64,000 nt of DNA, taken from NCBI GenBank assembly GCA_936450465.1, contig OW388292.1:10931756-10995755 (forward strand), in the 5' to 3' direction. Below are positions 11,761 through 24,660 of this stretch, piece after piece; position 1 is the first letter of the stretch, and the number at the start of each line of letters is the position of its first letter. The position numbers were made by a program, and so were the translations under genes. This DNA comes from Gibbula magus. Lineage: Eukaryota; Mollusca; Gastropoda; Trochida; Trochidae. The notes under the pieces were generated by a model, which was not told the origin of the DNA, searched no databases, and saw only the letters and a program-made list of their open reading frames with translations.

Positions 11761-13164
11761 TGTTTGCATAACGGTCACTTACATCTAACATACATTACAA
11801 ACCATTAAAGTTAAAGTTGGCAGATGTTGTATCATCAACTAATACTATGCCAAGACTATATCCCCCATTGAACACTCAGCACCCAGGATGATAGAAGACA
11901 TAATTTGATAAAAAAAAAATTAATAATAACCGGCGAATTACCGAACATTTAACCACATATATCAGCTAGAGAGTTTATTTCATTGACACTGAAATGTGGC
12001 TTGATGTGTGTCAATGCATTTGCTCCCTGGTAAACAGCAAACAGAGCGACAGAGGAAGTGATCTATGACTACAGGTTTCAACATCTCTAGCACTCGCCCC
12101 CTCGTCTGATTTTGCTCTTTTCCACTTTTTTCCAACTCTTAATACATCTCTTTCCAGTAGGCACTGCTAATCTGACGAATACGTTATCGCCACTGTAAAG
12201 GTTTTTTTTAGAGACCCAAGGCAGATGCTACTTCAAAATTGATGCATCGATAGCATACGTGTATGCCATTGCAGAAGAACTGTTTTGAAAGAATAAAATG
12301 ATTATTTATATAAATATTTCTTTGTGAGGTTCATTCAATGTTCTCGATTCATACAGTTTATATTATGTTATCTATTTTATCATATTTGGTTTGATTACAT
12401 TCAACGATCCTTTTTAGCACGAGTGAAATAATCCTTCCATGAAATGAGACACCGTTCATAAATATCACTTTCCAATTACTGTTACCATTCTGGGAACATC
12501 GACGTTCCTTGGTCTAGACTCTTTCTTGGATGTAGGTAATCCGAACTATATTTTGAGTCCCCCACACGCGTTTATACTTAAAGGTTACAATTAAAATGTC
12601 ATTTGAAATGTCACAGTGGTATGTGAGGTCATACTGCTGGGATTCATATTCACAGACGAAAGCCGGGGAAATCTGTACTCAAGAGTATAAATGTAAGAGG
12701 AATGTAAGTATATACTCAATGTGTCAGAGCCATTGTCATCATGATAACTTCAAACTTAAGGCAAAAATGTCAATTGGAAGTTATACCATAGACTACTAAA
12801 CACTCAATGGCCTATGATATCCGTCTTTGAACGTAACTCTAGAAAACAAAAGTCAGTCTGGCGTCTAATGAAAGGAACAGGTGATATCACTTGGGTTAGC
12901 CCGGAATATGAGTAGGAATGATATCATAAGAAATCGTCTCACACAATAGCGGTTAATACCAGGGGAGTTCAATAAGGTTTGTAAATTGAGCATTTAGGTT
13001 TACACAAAAAAGTGTGAAAGTTATGTTATGTTAGATATGAGAACTTCACCCACCTGTCGTCGCTCTCAAAATAAACAACTTTGAGCTGCAATAATGTTCA
13101 TCCTCATTGAGGAGTGGAATCACTGTAAAGTTTATCCGAAATAATACTGGATGATTTACTTATC

Positions 13165-13325
13165 GATCAACATTCATGAAACCTACCTCTTCTTTATTGC
13201 CATTTCTGCAAGTCGACCGAAAGCTGTGTTTCACTCTCAACGGAGCCAAGTGAACACAAATTGCCGTGGGAATGTGGCCGAAGCGAGCGCTCTGATTGGT
13301 CCACACTTATAACCATGCACGCTTG
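13165..13325 (+). repeat. Diverged duplicate block, copy 2
   Basis: Partner of 11565-11760. It keeps TTTATTGCCATTTCTGCAAG and TGGCCGAAGCGAGCG. No coding frame is shared by both copies. Confidence 0.55.
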
Positions 13326-14577
13326 AATGAACCCAATACACAATGTTTTCTATTATATGATATTCTCAGCGCAGGATAAAAAAAATGCAGGAATGGATAT
13401 AACCTGATATTTATTGTGGAAAGCAATAACCCAAGGGCCTGTGATCGTGTCGCGCCAGTGAGGTCAACGACCACAATATTCCCTAGCCCATAACCATTCT
13501 CAGACGTTTGTGTTGAGCCGTCATCTTGACACTAAAGAATGAACGACTTTGTTTCAGACCTGCAGCTTTCAGTCGATTTCTTAGTTCGATTGGAAAACAG
13601 TACAGTAATCACCCGGAACCTTTGAAAGTGTTGATTTGAATCTGTCACATAGAGTATATATCCTAATATGGCGATCTTGTCGCCAATGGATGGTTTTCTG
13701 TTTACCCTCGCCCCCAAGTCTCATATCGACTTCATTTGTCTTATCCAAAGTCAGGAAATCGAACTCGTGTATTTCTTAAGGTCTCGCAGATGCACTTTTC
13801 GCATTGATTTTTGCCATTTTTTGAGCATTTAACTTGACATCGTTCAAATATGTTACAGATGACTTGCGTTTCGGTTTTTTTTAGGTAACCATGATTTTCA
13901 ACTGAAAAGGTGAAGATGCACGTGCTTCAAGTCAGGCATTGAGCGTCCTAACATGGCGTTATCCCTTAACGTTATACATTGTAAGACATTGTCAAATGGA
14001 GCATATGTCAATAAAGATAAAACCCTCATTAAAACCTTCCGAATAATGAAGGCGTGTCATGAAGTTTTCAATCAAAACGTGTCTTGAAAATAAGATCTTC
14101 TGATTGGATGAGATAGTAGGTTGAGCTATGGTGACATAACGTTGTACTTCCTGGAATACTAGATCCTGTTTTCTATCAGAACAGAATTCCTCCGAACCGG
14201 ACAGTTGATGTCATATTACTGTCGAATAACTAGACATCAATTGATCCCGGAAGTAGGAACTCTTTGAATAACTGGCGGTAATTACTGTAAGATTATGCAG
14301 CTGTAGGTTCTATATACACATTTGCTATTTGTGATTAACCAGTTTTCTTGTGACATTCTATTGGTATATATCAGAAACGTAGTACCTACCGTATGTACGC
14401 TGATATATCAATGAAGGATATAAATTATACTATCAGTTGTAGTCTTTTCGTTTCTATGACATCCTTCAATTTATTACTTGAATGAAAACATTTATAAACA
14501 TTGCTTATAAGTGAAGACTGATGGGTACAAATCAAAATCATGATTTAAATAATGGCATTGTAATGCACATGTCTCTG

Positions 14578-14995
14578 ACATACTTTCAACAGTCAAAAGA
14601 AACGATAGCAAACTTTCAACAGTCAAACGAAACGATAGCAAACTTTCAACAGTCACAAGACACAATGACATACGTTCAACAACGTCAGTAGAACTGATAC
14701 CAATCTTTAAACATGATGAAAAGAAACGACAACAAACAGTGTCGCAAGAAACGATACCACATGTGATTGTCAATTTGCCACAACCGTACATCTGCGCAGT
14801 CACTATTGTTTACTTTGCACTGCACTTAGGTCCGAGGGTTTGTACGAAATAAACTTGATTGATTGGTTGGTACCAAAATTTAGACGTCAGAAGAAACAAT
14901 ACCAAACTTTCAACAGACTCAAAGGAAACGATACCAAAATCTTAACAGAGTGAAAACAAATGATACCAACCATTTTAAAGAGTCACAAGAAATTA
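14578..14995 (+). repeat. Degenerate ~30-bp tandem repeat
   Basis: The unit AACTTTCAACAGTCAAACGA...AACGATAGCA is nearly exact in three copies (about 14580-14670). It decays on to about 14765 and resumes at 14880-14995 as AAACGATACCAAA variants, after an unrelated ~100-bp interruption. Confidence 0.75.
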
Positions 14996-14999
14996 TGTA

Positions 15000-17234
15000 C
15001 AAACATGACCGCTTCCTGATAAAGTCGATTCCAATTATTTTATAACGAACTTTACATTCATTCAACTTCATTCACCAGTTGTACATAGTTTTGTTTTTTA
15101 TCCCCCACACATTGGGTGCTCTAAATTGTATATTGATAGAACGTTTGTCATTTAGGTTGAAATGTATGCATGGAAATGAGATTGCACAATCTTGTCGACA
15201 TAATGTAGCTTCTTGAACTTTAATTCGTTGACGCTACATTATTGTATGACGTCTTCTTGACACTGTTGCATATGGTTTACCTACGATTGTTACAACGTCA
15301 ACATGTTAAATCATAAATAACAAAACTATATTCGGCATGACAGTACATGTATTTGTATTCTTATAGTATTTTATTGATGTTTTAAAAGCTAGTTTTCTGG
15401 ATAATGACTTCTTTATTGTGAACATACACCACGTTTGGATACACTCCTTATCAAATGGATTGTGGGTAATAATTATATAAATAAGGTAACAGGAATCGAG
15501 CGAACTCTGCGAGGTATACATTCATTCCTGTTAGCCAGTTTATTTCTCAATTCCTCTGTTTAATGATCAACAATTGGCACTTGTAAAGCCCATAAATAGA
15601 GTTCAAATCTTGCAGTGTTCTTAGAAATTATAAGTCATTATTTTCCTATAACAGCTTGAATGAGACCTTTGTTCAACGTCGACCATTCTCTAGGTCAATC
15701 CTCCATAAGATAAAGTAGATTTGTTACACATAAAGGTATATCATTGGTGAACCGATCTCAATCGATGAGATACATCTATTCAGTAATAGAAAAGTCGGTG
15801 AACAATACAAATATTTGATAAAAGTAATATATGTATGAGGGGGAAAATATGTTTCACTGATAATATTATTGATCGGTTAGATAATAGGAGATAACTCCCT
15901 GTAAATGTTAGCGTCATTTATAATTTTAGATTGTATCTCCAGGATGTTAATGCTCATCATCTTATACTAGTTGCAAGTCTTTACACAATGTCACAAATCA
16001 ACCCTTATCACTCTCGACCTTGGAAGATCAGTATGTGGATGTGATGACAAATTGGCTCTTTCCTTGCCACAGTATCTAGTTGCGGCTATCAGGATGAGAA
16101 ATCATTTCATAATGAATCGTTTGTACCCCGCTTCACTCGTATTACAAGAAATCAATCTCGGAAAGTACAGAACACTTCATCATTAGGTTGGAACATGTTA
16201 TCCGTGTCTATGCCTGTGTGTCTGGAGTCTTTCTTGTGGATATTTGATTTGTTTCTATCCTGGGGATTCTAATAAATGATATTTAAGCCACTCAACATGT
16301 TACACTTTTCGAAATATATATTGAATTAAGAATGAAGTACAGTAACTCTATCGTTAGCCCTATATACGATAGAATATACACGATTTCGATGATAATTGTT
16401 GACCCTCTGACCTTGTTTCATCGTGGAAAACAAATAGGGTCATACATTCCTTTATGTTATGATGGGTGTTGTTTGAACTTTGAACGTTTACTTAAAATTA
16501 ATTTACTTAATATTTGAAAATAAGTTATCATTATCAGTGTCGCCTTTTTATAATTTTCTTTTTAATTTACATATTTATCGTTCTAAAAAGTGGCCATTCA
16601 ACTAATAAATATAAAAGTTGTTATCATTATTTCAAAAGTAGTGTTATTTTTGTCGTCCGTTGGTTCGTCACAAACTCAGAATACTGCTTCAAACATTAGT
16701 ACGATATCAGGTGATATCGTGTACAGCATGAAAAAAACAGACCTCAAATTAAAATATATTAAGCTTTATTTTGAGAAACGCAAATCAGATTTGTAAAAGG
16801 ATTAAACGTTTTTACTCGAACATTGATTAACACTATTTGAGGAACATGGGCCTGTTTATGATATGCCATTACTCCTCCATTTAAAGAAGTACGATATTAA
16901 TGTTGTTTTGAATAATCAAAATCAGACAAATGTCCGTTATGTAATGAGGTGTTTTATCAATTGTTAATCAATTAACAAATCAAATAAGGTCCACCTAACA
17001 TACACGATAGTCATGTAAGTGCATCAGAACCCGAATTTGAAAAAGCTTTAATTTCATTATTATATAATAATATTACCCTTTAGTTAGAATGTGTATTCAA
17101 ACTCCTACTACTAGTATTTCTAAGTAATCCTGCATTTTAAATGCATGTTCCACAATGCTTTTAAGAACAAGTTGAGTAATCTCTCAAATGTACTTCTAAA
17201 ATATCTAGTCAGCGATCAATTCATTTGCATATGT
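15000..17234. other. Intergenic DNA containing one dispersed block
   Basis: Apart from the block at 15900-16290, nothing assignable was found. A small inverted repeat (CATAATGTAGC at about 15200 with GCTACATTATTG at about 15233) is the only notable structure. Confidence 0.45.
15900..16290 (+). repeat. Dispersed ~350-bp block, copy 2 of 3
   Basis: Close to the copy at 41110-41570: both contain CTTTACACAATGTCACAAAT and CTTTCCTTGCCACAGTA, and the stretch from AGTTGCGGCTATCAGG to ATCATTTCATAATGA. Copies 2 and 3 share a short frame in the middle, but indels break it outside this core. A dispersed repeat is more likely than a gene. Confidence 0.75.
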
Positions 17235-17430
17235 ATCTTTGTGGTGTAGTGTAACACCCATGCAGCTGTTAAAATGGGTACCTGAACACGGGAGGTACGG
17301 ACCTATATGGTCGCGCGGATCGCTTAGTAGCGTCACCGAAAGTACAGTTCCTTCAGGGTAATAATGTACCGTCAGTGAGCTGTGCTTGCACTGGATATAA
17401 GGCGTTAAAATGTATATTATTATCTTTGTG
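17235..17430 (+). mobile_element. SINE 3' portion
   Basis: The segment CATGCAGCTGTTAAAATGGG followed by GGATATAAGGCGTTAAAATG and an ATT-rich tail (about 17400-17425) reads like the body and tail of a SINE whose end copies a LINE 3' end. The LINE tail at 24630-24660 has a similar layout. No tRNA head is clear upstream. Confidence 0.5.
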
Positions 17431-19841
17431 CAATAACCCGATTTATTGGCGTTTGCAAATGAAATTTAAAGTTTTAACAAAAACAAACCCACGCGTGTTG
17501 TCACTTCTCTTACCATGCATTGTTATACTTTATGCCAAAACGTAGAAATATTTATTTCATTAAATAGACCTGGTATGAGCGATTAACTTTATCAGAAATA
17601 AACAATCATCTCATCGGATCATATGATAATATCTAAAATCAGTGACCATAATATCCGATATATGTAACGTGTCAGAGCTCCCGAAGTTGAATGCCATTTA
17701 AATAGTGAACAAATGTAACCATCTAAGTTTGAGGATTACACTATCTGAAAGAGTACACATTCTTTTACATGTTTCTGTATGAGCCTCGCTTGCAGGATTC
17801 TCAACTCAGCGTCAGGCACCAACGGTGCGCACTCACTGTGCCAACAGGTTACATGTACCTATTTGAGCACAATGACATTGTAACATTATGTTAACGGCAT
17901 GTCATATTATTCTAAGATAAGCTGTTCCACGCCTCCCCCTCGTGATCAAGTGTGTCCATGGTAACGTAACGTCAACTCTCGTAACCCGTCTGCTCTCGTA
18001 CATCGCTAATACAGTGTGTACTCCTTTTCGTGGTGTGCAACTCCTGCAGTCGGTCAAAATAAGGGGTGGGACACTGAACATCAACTTTTATGATAGCAGT
18101 AACCATTTAATTTAGCCAAATGTACGTTTTATCATCAGCTTAAACTTGATCAAGCTCTACCCATAATTCCGGTTGGAATGTTAGCCACGTGATGAACCAC
18201 ATATGGATAGGAAGTGATCGCGCGACGAGAATGTTTGAAAGTCTAACGTTTTTTAACCAGCCGTGTTTATTTTTTATTTTCTTGTGAAAACAATGAAGCA
18301 GTTAATAATAAAAACAATATTCATATTAAATCAATGACAAACTTTCAATATTAAATTTACTGAATCAAATTAATGAATTCTTTTAATTCAAGGGGTGGGG
18401 TTTATACACGGAATAGCCGTCCGTTGGCCCTGTTCATGGATTATTAATATAAGGAATGTAAACAATATTTTTATTTCCAAATTATTGGAAGCAGAATATC
18501 ACCTGTATAGGTCATTTGGTATAACTAACGTCCTCGTGCTTTAACTATAATAGATCAGGGCAAAACTATACTTTATTCCAAAACACATTGGCGTACAGCG
18601 AACTTTATTTCTTAAGTATATGTAAGAGACGTTGCGATAGAAAATGTTAAGGAACGAAAATTGTGTAATTATCCTTTTGGGGGCTTTGTTTTAGGAAAAT
18701 AAAAGATCTAATTGAAGGTGTCAGTTTAGAAGACAGCGGAAAGAAAGATTCGGACACCGAGTGGACAGAATACAGTGATGTCAGCCCTATATGAAAATAC
18801 TATTTTCACAAAAAGAGATACGTTTAAACCTCAACGGATATGCGTCTTTTAACTTTAGACATGATTATCTACGCGGATGGTGATTTGTTATTCATAGATT
18901 CCACTGTGATAATGTAGGTGGGTGACAACAGGATAGTTGAATGGCATTATGCACGCACATATATCATTTATATTTATCATGGAATGATTGCAAATGGGTA
19001 GATGTATAGATGTAAGAAACATATATTCTTGGCTGGTTTGCTTTTAATAAGATATCACTCTCGTCTAACTATCAAGCTTATGTCCCGACTTGTATTTCTT
19101 CGGATTCATTGTGCTTTAACAAAGGTTTCACTGTCCCTGTAAAAATGCGGAATAGTGGAGTAACATCAAAGCAGTCATAGCATCTGAAATAATGATATTC
19201 AATATTTAATATCATATCTTAAAAACGAATCATTTAGTAATTATCCGTGATATGCGGTATGATGAAACTAGCTAGTTTTACAAGTTAACCTAAATGAAGT
19301 TTAAGCAAACAAATCACTCAACTATAGGTCAGAATATAAGAGTTATCTGCCATTTGAGTAAGGTCATTTCATGACAGCCGCCATTTGCTTGTTCTGTTCG
19401 TAAAATTAAGTTGCAAACCATCTTAAAGGCATGTTTATAATTCAGGCAATGTCAGAGTTTCTTGTTCACTGTTCACTGTTCACAAATCAAATCCCTTGAA
19501 GGTGTTACATATATGTGTCATATCAGATTGTTATGAAACCACTTTACCAAGTACCATGTGGGTACTAAGATACATGTGGCTACTCTTACCAGTTATGATA
19601 CTGTAGAATATACAACTCATTGTGCGTCATTTTAATCCATGGTCATGACGTCACTCTATTGTGTTAACAGTTGATTATTATTTAAGAATCTACTGGTCAT
19701 TGATTGTCCCAGTCAGGAGGGGTGTTAGTTTTTGACATTTTCAGTAATTGCTTACCGAGTACAGTTTTTTCACTGATGTGTTTGGTTTTGAATAGGAAGT
19801 TTAAATATCTCTATTATGAGAAATTAATTTTGTAATGTATG
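17431..19841. other. Mostly unassigned DNA around one possible exon
   Basis: No repeat family was recognised. A plus-strand frame of about 63 codons ending near 18112 is open on both strands and has no recognisable domain. The possible terminal exon at 18695-18794 is listed separately. Confidence 0.4.
18695..18794 (+). CDS. Possible 3'-terminal exon of an unknown gene
   Basis: A pyrimidine-rich acceptor (GGCTTTGTTTTAG, ending at 18694) is followed by a frame that opens one base into the exon and runs about 32 codons to TGA at 18792-18794. The predicted peptide is rich in acidic, Ser and Lys residues and ends EWTEYSDVSPI, which looks more like a real cytoplasmic tail than random A+T-rich translation. 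I do not recognise the protein. No upstream exon could be linked to it in this window. It could be a chance acceptor and frame. Confidence 0.33.
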
Positions 19842-19917
19842 AAACTTGATTCGAACATGCAATCCTTCGTTTTGTTGTCAGCACTGTTATCCATTAGGCT
19901 ACGAAGAGCTGTTAGAA
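19842..19917 (-). pseudogene. tRNA-Arg-like pseudogene or SINE head
   Basis: On the minus strand TAGCCTAATGGATAA (A-box region, tRNA-Arg wording) is followed at tRNA spacing by GATTGCATGTTCGAATC (T-arm with B-box). The anticodon stem pairs poorly and the acceptor ends do not match, so function is doubtful. Confidence 0.5.
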
Positions 19918-20152
19918 ACCGTATATGTTTTGTCAGTAAGAATCATGCGTTCTTTATTAGACAGGTACCGCACGGGGACAGCATGGAAAGGTATGGTTTT
20001 AGCTGTCAATCAGAAGAAGAAGAATCCATTTCATGAGGGTCGTAGCTATTGTACCGTATCCGACGAATGAGCACCGACATTTGCAAAATAATTATAATTA
20101 ATTTGGTGATACATAAACGAAATTTATTCTTAAAATGAAAAATATCACATAT

Positions 20153-20294
20153 GCATGTTTCGTGACGTCATTCATTGATTAAGATAAAGAATGCATTCGG
20201 AGCAGTGGATTCCTAAAAAATAATCCCTTCGGGGCTTGTTGATTATTTTTAACGAATCCACTGCTCCTCGTGTATTCTCCATTACGAAACATGC
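20153..20294. mobile_element. Palindromic MITE
   Basis: Outer arms GCATGTTTCGT (20153-20163) and ACGAAACATGC (20284-20294) are perfect complements. Inner arms GAGCAGTGGATTC (20200-20212) and GAATCCACTGCTC (20254-20266) are also perfect, continuing into AAAAATAATC/GATTATTTTT. No coding capacity. Confidence 0.75.
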
Positions 20295-20309
20295 ATTGTA
20301 GTTGTTATC

Positions 20310-21660
20310 CTGTTGTGTATCGTCAATGAGACATGCTTTCCTTTCTGAAACTACCTCGTAATGAACAAGAACTGGAATATGTCTCTTAAAGTGATGTATA
20401 TTTTAAATGTATATCATTTTGAATTACTAGACCCTAATCGGTTCCGGAAGATGAAACGCTTTTCGTTGCTGCAGGTAAAGCAATTACTGTCAGCCCCCAT
20501 GGATTTGAGTGTTTAGATTGGATATAGAACTCAACTAATTCCCTTTATGGTAACATACTTTTTGACTATTCACGAGTGTTTTTTTTATTTAGGTCCTGGT
20601 ATCACAGCTGTTTATCACATTTAATGTTTAATATTATTTCATTGTTTACTGCAATTGTATTTTGAATGCACTCATTAATCAATACCGTTATTAACAAATA
20701 ATCCTTTATTTGAAAATGATAGATTCAAGACTGATAGTATAAGATCGTGTCTACAATGTCTTCTAGATATCATGCATTTGAAAAAGTTCACTACAGGAAT
20801 CAAAATATTTGTACAAGAAGAATGATTGTAACTTTATTTCACAGTGTATGGTTTAGGAAAATAATATTCGTCCTATTCTTTTCACATGCCCTTTTCAAAC
20901 ATTCTCTCAAACTGTGATTTGTTTCTCTATCATAATAATCACTTCATACCCAGACAGATAGAAAATGATAATGGACCCACGTTTCTGCTAAATATATTAT
21001 GTTGAGCCATGGTCCTATGTATTCTCGCTTAGACATCACGTTGAGCCATCGTATTCTGAACCTATTTGTTATGTTTTACATATCATATTGAACCACTGAT
21101 GTTAACCGACGTTCACTGAGAGGAATCATATTGTTGTGTACTTAGCTCTGAAGTCGCTTGTACTGTGAGATTAAATAGAGTTCAACATGGTGGATATTCA
21201 ACGAGACCTCTCTTCAAAAACAAATTGATCTACTCAGCAGCACACATGCCAGGATGACTGACGAATGAGGCGCTGAACCAATATTGTTTTTATCAAGGAA
21301 ACGACTCAGGTTCGGTTGTACAACGTCGATATTCAAATCTTGAGGCCCGTCGTACTTAACTACTTTATCAATATAGCCTTGTCCACGAGATACGTTAAAG
21401 TGATGAGGTCTATACAAATTAGCACTTCTAGTGTAATCAGGTTAATGAGTTGGAGGGTGAAATGAATTGATTTTATTTTTCGTATGATTTACATATCTGT
21501 GATTCAACCAAATCAATGTGCATCACATATCATATAGTCCTGAGTTGTCAACACTATCAATATTTGTGAGAACTTCATCATCCTATCAGGACAGAGAATT
21601 CGACTCATGTATTCTCACATAATCTGTGTTACATTTTCATTATATTGCTGGTTTCTCAAA
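20310..21660 (+). repeat. Diverged segmental duplicate (partner 43060-44170)
   Basis: Ordered shared words with 43060-44170 include CTCGTAATGAA-AAGAA, ACTGTCAGCCC, TGTTGAGCCAT, TTAGCTCTGAAG, TGTACTGTGAGAT, AGAGTTCAACAT and GCACACATGCCAGGA followed by GACTGACGAATGAG. Orientation is the same and lengths differ by indels. No conserved frame is evident. Confidence 0.7.
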
Positions 21661-21684
21661 AACACTCCTAGCGATGAACATTAG

Positions 21685-22015
21685 TGTAACGAAAGTGAGT
21701 GGGAATCGAACCCAGTATCTCCGCTCTACCAGTTGAGCTAAAGGGATATCGCACTAGCCGAAGCAAGTAGGAACACTTTCTTCCTGCCACATACAACCCC
21801 TTCTCAAAGTGAATCGTCCTCAGGTCAAACTTTCCCGAGATACTCAGGGTGTAGTGAGCACTAGGGAGTTGCCCCGGCCCAACGTTGAGCGCCAAATGTA
21901 TCAGAAGTGTTTGTTGGATCACCTCTAGTTAGTGCGCTCTACCAGTTGAGCTACAGGGATATCCCACTAGCTGAAGCAAGTAAGAATACTTTCATCTCAC
22001 CCTGCCGCATAAGCA
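21685..22015 (-). mobile_element. Two related tRNA-derived SINE units
   Basis: On the minus strand, ATATCCCT-TAGCTCAACTGG (tRNA acceptor and D-arm wording) occurs at about 21745 and again at about 21965. Each is preceded by a related stretch containing CTTACTTGCTTC-type sequence. The 21690-21755 copy also has a B-box (GGGTTCGATTCCC). The anticodon arm is shortened in both. The layout is head-body-head, like a dimeric or tandemly duplicated SINE. Confidence 0.6.
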
Positions 22016-23044
22016 ACATCGATAACAGTCGTTGTTTGTAGCCGATACAATCGTCTTTGTTACAACGTACATATGTCTAGTTTTGCCGTCAGTTGCAGAC
22101 CAAACGATCAGTTTGAAGCAATTAACGTTTGGATGTCAACCGACTTTAATTCTCTGTAACTCGCACAGGAACACTTTGGATTTAGAGAGGCTACAAATGT
22201 AGGCTGGAAGATACGAATTGAGCATTCTCTGAAACTTTATATATAAAGTAAGTATACTACCAGACAAAAATAAGTTTGTCTTAAGAAAGATCTTAAGATG
22301 TCACAAGAATGTGTACTATTGTAGATAGTGTGATATCAAATCAATGACTCTTTCAAAATAAACTCTTGATAATCTGTCTTTATCTACAACTTAATGAGTT
22401 TACATTGTGATCTTTATTCTTTGCAGCGATACCTCCAAGTCATAAATAGTTCAAATGGTATAAATAATGGCATAGATTAGTACATGTAGGATAACAACAC
22501 ATATTGAAAGCTATTGAATTGACTATGTGATATAAATGCATGTCTTAGGTTGAATTAACAGAACTTAATTTAAGTGTATATCTTGTAAGCTTTATTCCTA
22601 TCATAGCACGGACCATCTAGAATGCCATGTCCCTTATCAATTATATTCCTTTACGAAATATATCATTTAACCTTTGAATGCCGACCAATAAATGTTGATT
22701 GAAACATTTTATTCATCCAACTTAGAAAAGCCCTCTCCAGATAGTTACATGATTCTTTTCACAACAATATGCAACAAGAGACTGGCAGGCAGTTAGGATA
22801 TGTACAAAAGAAGTCAGAGAAAACGATTAGTTTGAGAAATGTAAATATGTACAAATTGGAAAACATTCTGATTTTCACAAATAGAGAGACCTGCATTGCC
22901 ATGTAAAAGAAGACTATTATTAATTAAAGCTGTGTTTCTGACAATATTATGTAATGAAATAAACATATGTCTTTGAGTAATATACAAAGGACATATATAT
23001 ACAATATAGTTTATCTGCTATCTCATTTACATACACAACTAGAA
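22016..23044. other. A+T-rich intergenic DNA, nothing recognised
   Basis: No ORF with a domain, no structured repeat and no RNA gene was seen. Confidence 0.5.
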
Positions 23045-23970
23045 ATATGTGATGCACTGTGATGTCCCCCGCTCCAATTTTCAATCAAAACTAATCATCT
23101 AACCCTTACTTAACAATGCCAGAGAAGAAAACCCAACTTTACTTTAATCGAAAAAGGTTACTCTATTAGCATAACTCAACTGCACATAAAAAAAGAAAAT
23201 AGATGGTAATTAATATAATCTAATATATATCATAACAAATATGACATTGTTTCTGTAAGATGCATTAAATGAACCTATTTCAATTAAATTAATAAGTGAG
23301 AATCAGATTTTGAGATATGGGCATATTGAGACTGGTAGAAACAATTTCTTGCCTCAACATTTAATTGGCAGGTCCCTACCCCCAATTTGCACTAAGTTGA
23401 AATTGTGTCCATGGAAAACGAGAAATACAAAATTCAGAATAGCCAAAGTAGCAAAAGGCACCACTCTATCACTAGGTCTTAGCAAATACAACGTTTGGTG
23501 AAAACATATTGAACGGTTTGGAGATAGAGGCCGGAAAAGGTCCCTACCCCCAATATGCACTAAGTTCAAATTGTTTCCATGGAAACCAGAAACAATAAAA
23601 AAAAATCAGAATAACCAAAATAGCAAAAGGCACCACTCCACCACTAGGTTTAACCACATACCAAATTTCGTAAAGAAATACTTGATAGATTTTGAAATAG
23701 AGGCCGGAAAACGTCCCTACCACCAATATGCACTAAGTTGAAATTGTTGCCATGGAAACCAGTAAAAATTTTAAAAATCAGAATAGCCAAAGTAGCAAAA
23801 GGCACCACTCTATCACTAGGTCTAAGCAAATACCAAGTTTGGTGAACACATATTGAACGGTTTTTGAGAAATGGCCCGGAAAAGAAAGCATTTCCAAATA
23901 ACGGAATAACGGAATAACGGACGGAGGTGAAAACATTATGTCTCCCGAAAAAAATTTCGGGGGACATAAT
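23045..23970 (-). mobile_element. Hairpin-capped element with internal ~180-bp units, copy 1
   Basis: The right end is a hairpin (about 23936-23970: ATTATGTCTCCCGAAA paired with TTTCGGGGGACATAAT). The left end carries the inverted word ATGTCCCCC (23062-23070) after GTGATGCACTGTG. Between them a unit repeats about three times on the minus strand: GGTTTCCATGG-AACAATTT, a GGGGTAGGGACC run, TTCAATAT, CTTGGTATTTGCTTAGACC, and TGGTGCCTTTTGCTA. The same structure, inverted, is at 45440-46240, with a shorter relic at 60862. No transposase is encoded. Helitron/Helentron-derived non-autonomous elements of molluscs have comparable tandem cores, but that assignment is only a guess. Confidence 0.65.
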
Positions 23971-24188
23971 GAAAAGAATAGGGCCTAAAACTGATCCCTG
24001 AGGAACTCTTGCCTTCAACACATGGCTTAGATAACGCCCCATGAACAAAACTGATTGATTGCGATCGCTTATATAACTTTAAAACCAATCAAGTAGTACT
24101 CCATACATCTTTAATTTAAGCATAAGCCCTCTATGCCAAACTATCAAATGCCTTTGATACATCACAAAATACCATTCAATAATATTCC
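23971..24188 (-). pseudogene. LINE reverse transcriptase fragment (jockey/CR1 type), inverted half
   Basis: Minus-strand translation, with stops and frame changes, gives reverse-transcriptase motif 3 (DVSKAFDS) followed about 50 codons later by RVPQGSVLGPILF, motif 4. This is the finger-palm region of jockey- or CR1-like LINEs. It stops at the hairpin-capped element. The 3' end of a similar LINE begins immediately to its right in the opposite orientation. Confidence 0.75.
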
Positions 24189-24660
24189 TTGTTATCAAGC
24201 GATACTTCAGCGCATACACAATACAGCTGCAAGGATTGTCAGCAGATGTCCAAAGCGTGACCATATCCCCCCCGTTCTGCAGTCTCTGCACTGGTTCAGC
24301 AAAGGATTATGTACAAGGTCCTGTGCATGCCCTATCAGTGTATTGATGCTACTGTCCCAGTGTATATACAGAACCTCATCAAGCCATATGTTCCAGCTTA
24401 GTCCCTCAGATCACAATTCCAGGATCTACTTTGTGTCCCTCCTACAAATATGAAAACATTTGGAGAGAGATCGATCCTACGCTTTCTGTGCTGCTTCCAT
24501 GTGGAATGATCACTCGAAATCAAATTCACAGAAACACTCAACATTCAAGCGAATAATTAAAACTCATCTCTTTGAACTGGCCTACTTAAAACTTCCAAGC
24601 GCTTCGAGCATGATGTCATGGAGAAAAGAGCTCTATAAATAGACTATTATTATTATTAAT
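24189..24660 (+). pseudogene. LINE ORF2 C-terminal relic with 3' tail
   Basis: Plus-strand frames read LQRIHNTAARIVSRCPKRDH, then (across indels) VPVYIQNLIKPYVPA and a GERS...MWNDHS segment. This is the C-terminal region typical of CR1/Rex-like LINEs after the reverse transcriptase. It ends with CTCTATAAATAGA and an ATTATTATT tail (24645-24660). The frame is broken several times. Confidence 0.75.

Larger units (their letters stand above)
9986..14577. other. Intergenic DNA, no gene recognised
   Basis: No RNA gene, transposon terminus or recognisable protein was seen apart from the diverged duplicate pair at 11565-11760 and 13165-13325, listed separately. A 36-codon ATG frame at 12596-12703 stops at a good splice-donor word (GTAAGTAT) but has no other support. 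Confidence 0.5.

Noticed and set aside
12596..12703. Short ATG exon ending at a strong donor GTAAGTAT
   Set aside because: 36 codons with no recognisable domain or partner exon. A good donor word alone is not enough in A+T-rich DNA.
17921..18112. Plus-strand frame of about 63 codons with fairly balanced composition
   Set aside because: No ATG, open on both strands, no domain and no clear splice signals.
21690..21965. Functional tRNA genes on the minus strand
   Set aside because: D-arm and T-arm words are present, but the anticodon arm is shortened and acceptor ends do not pair; they fit SINE heads.
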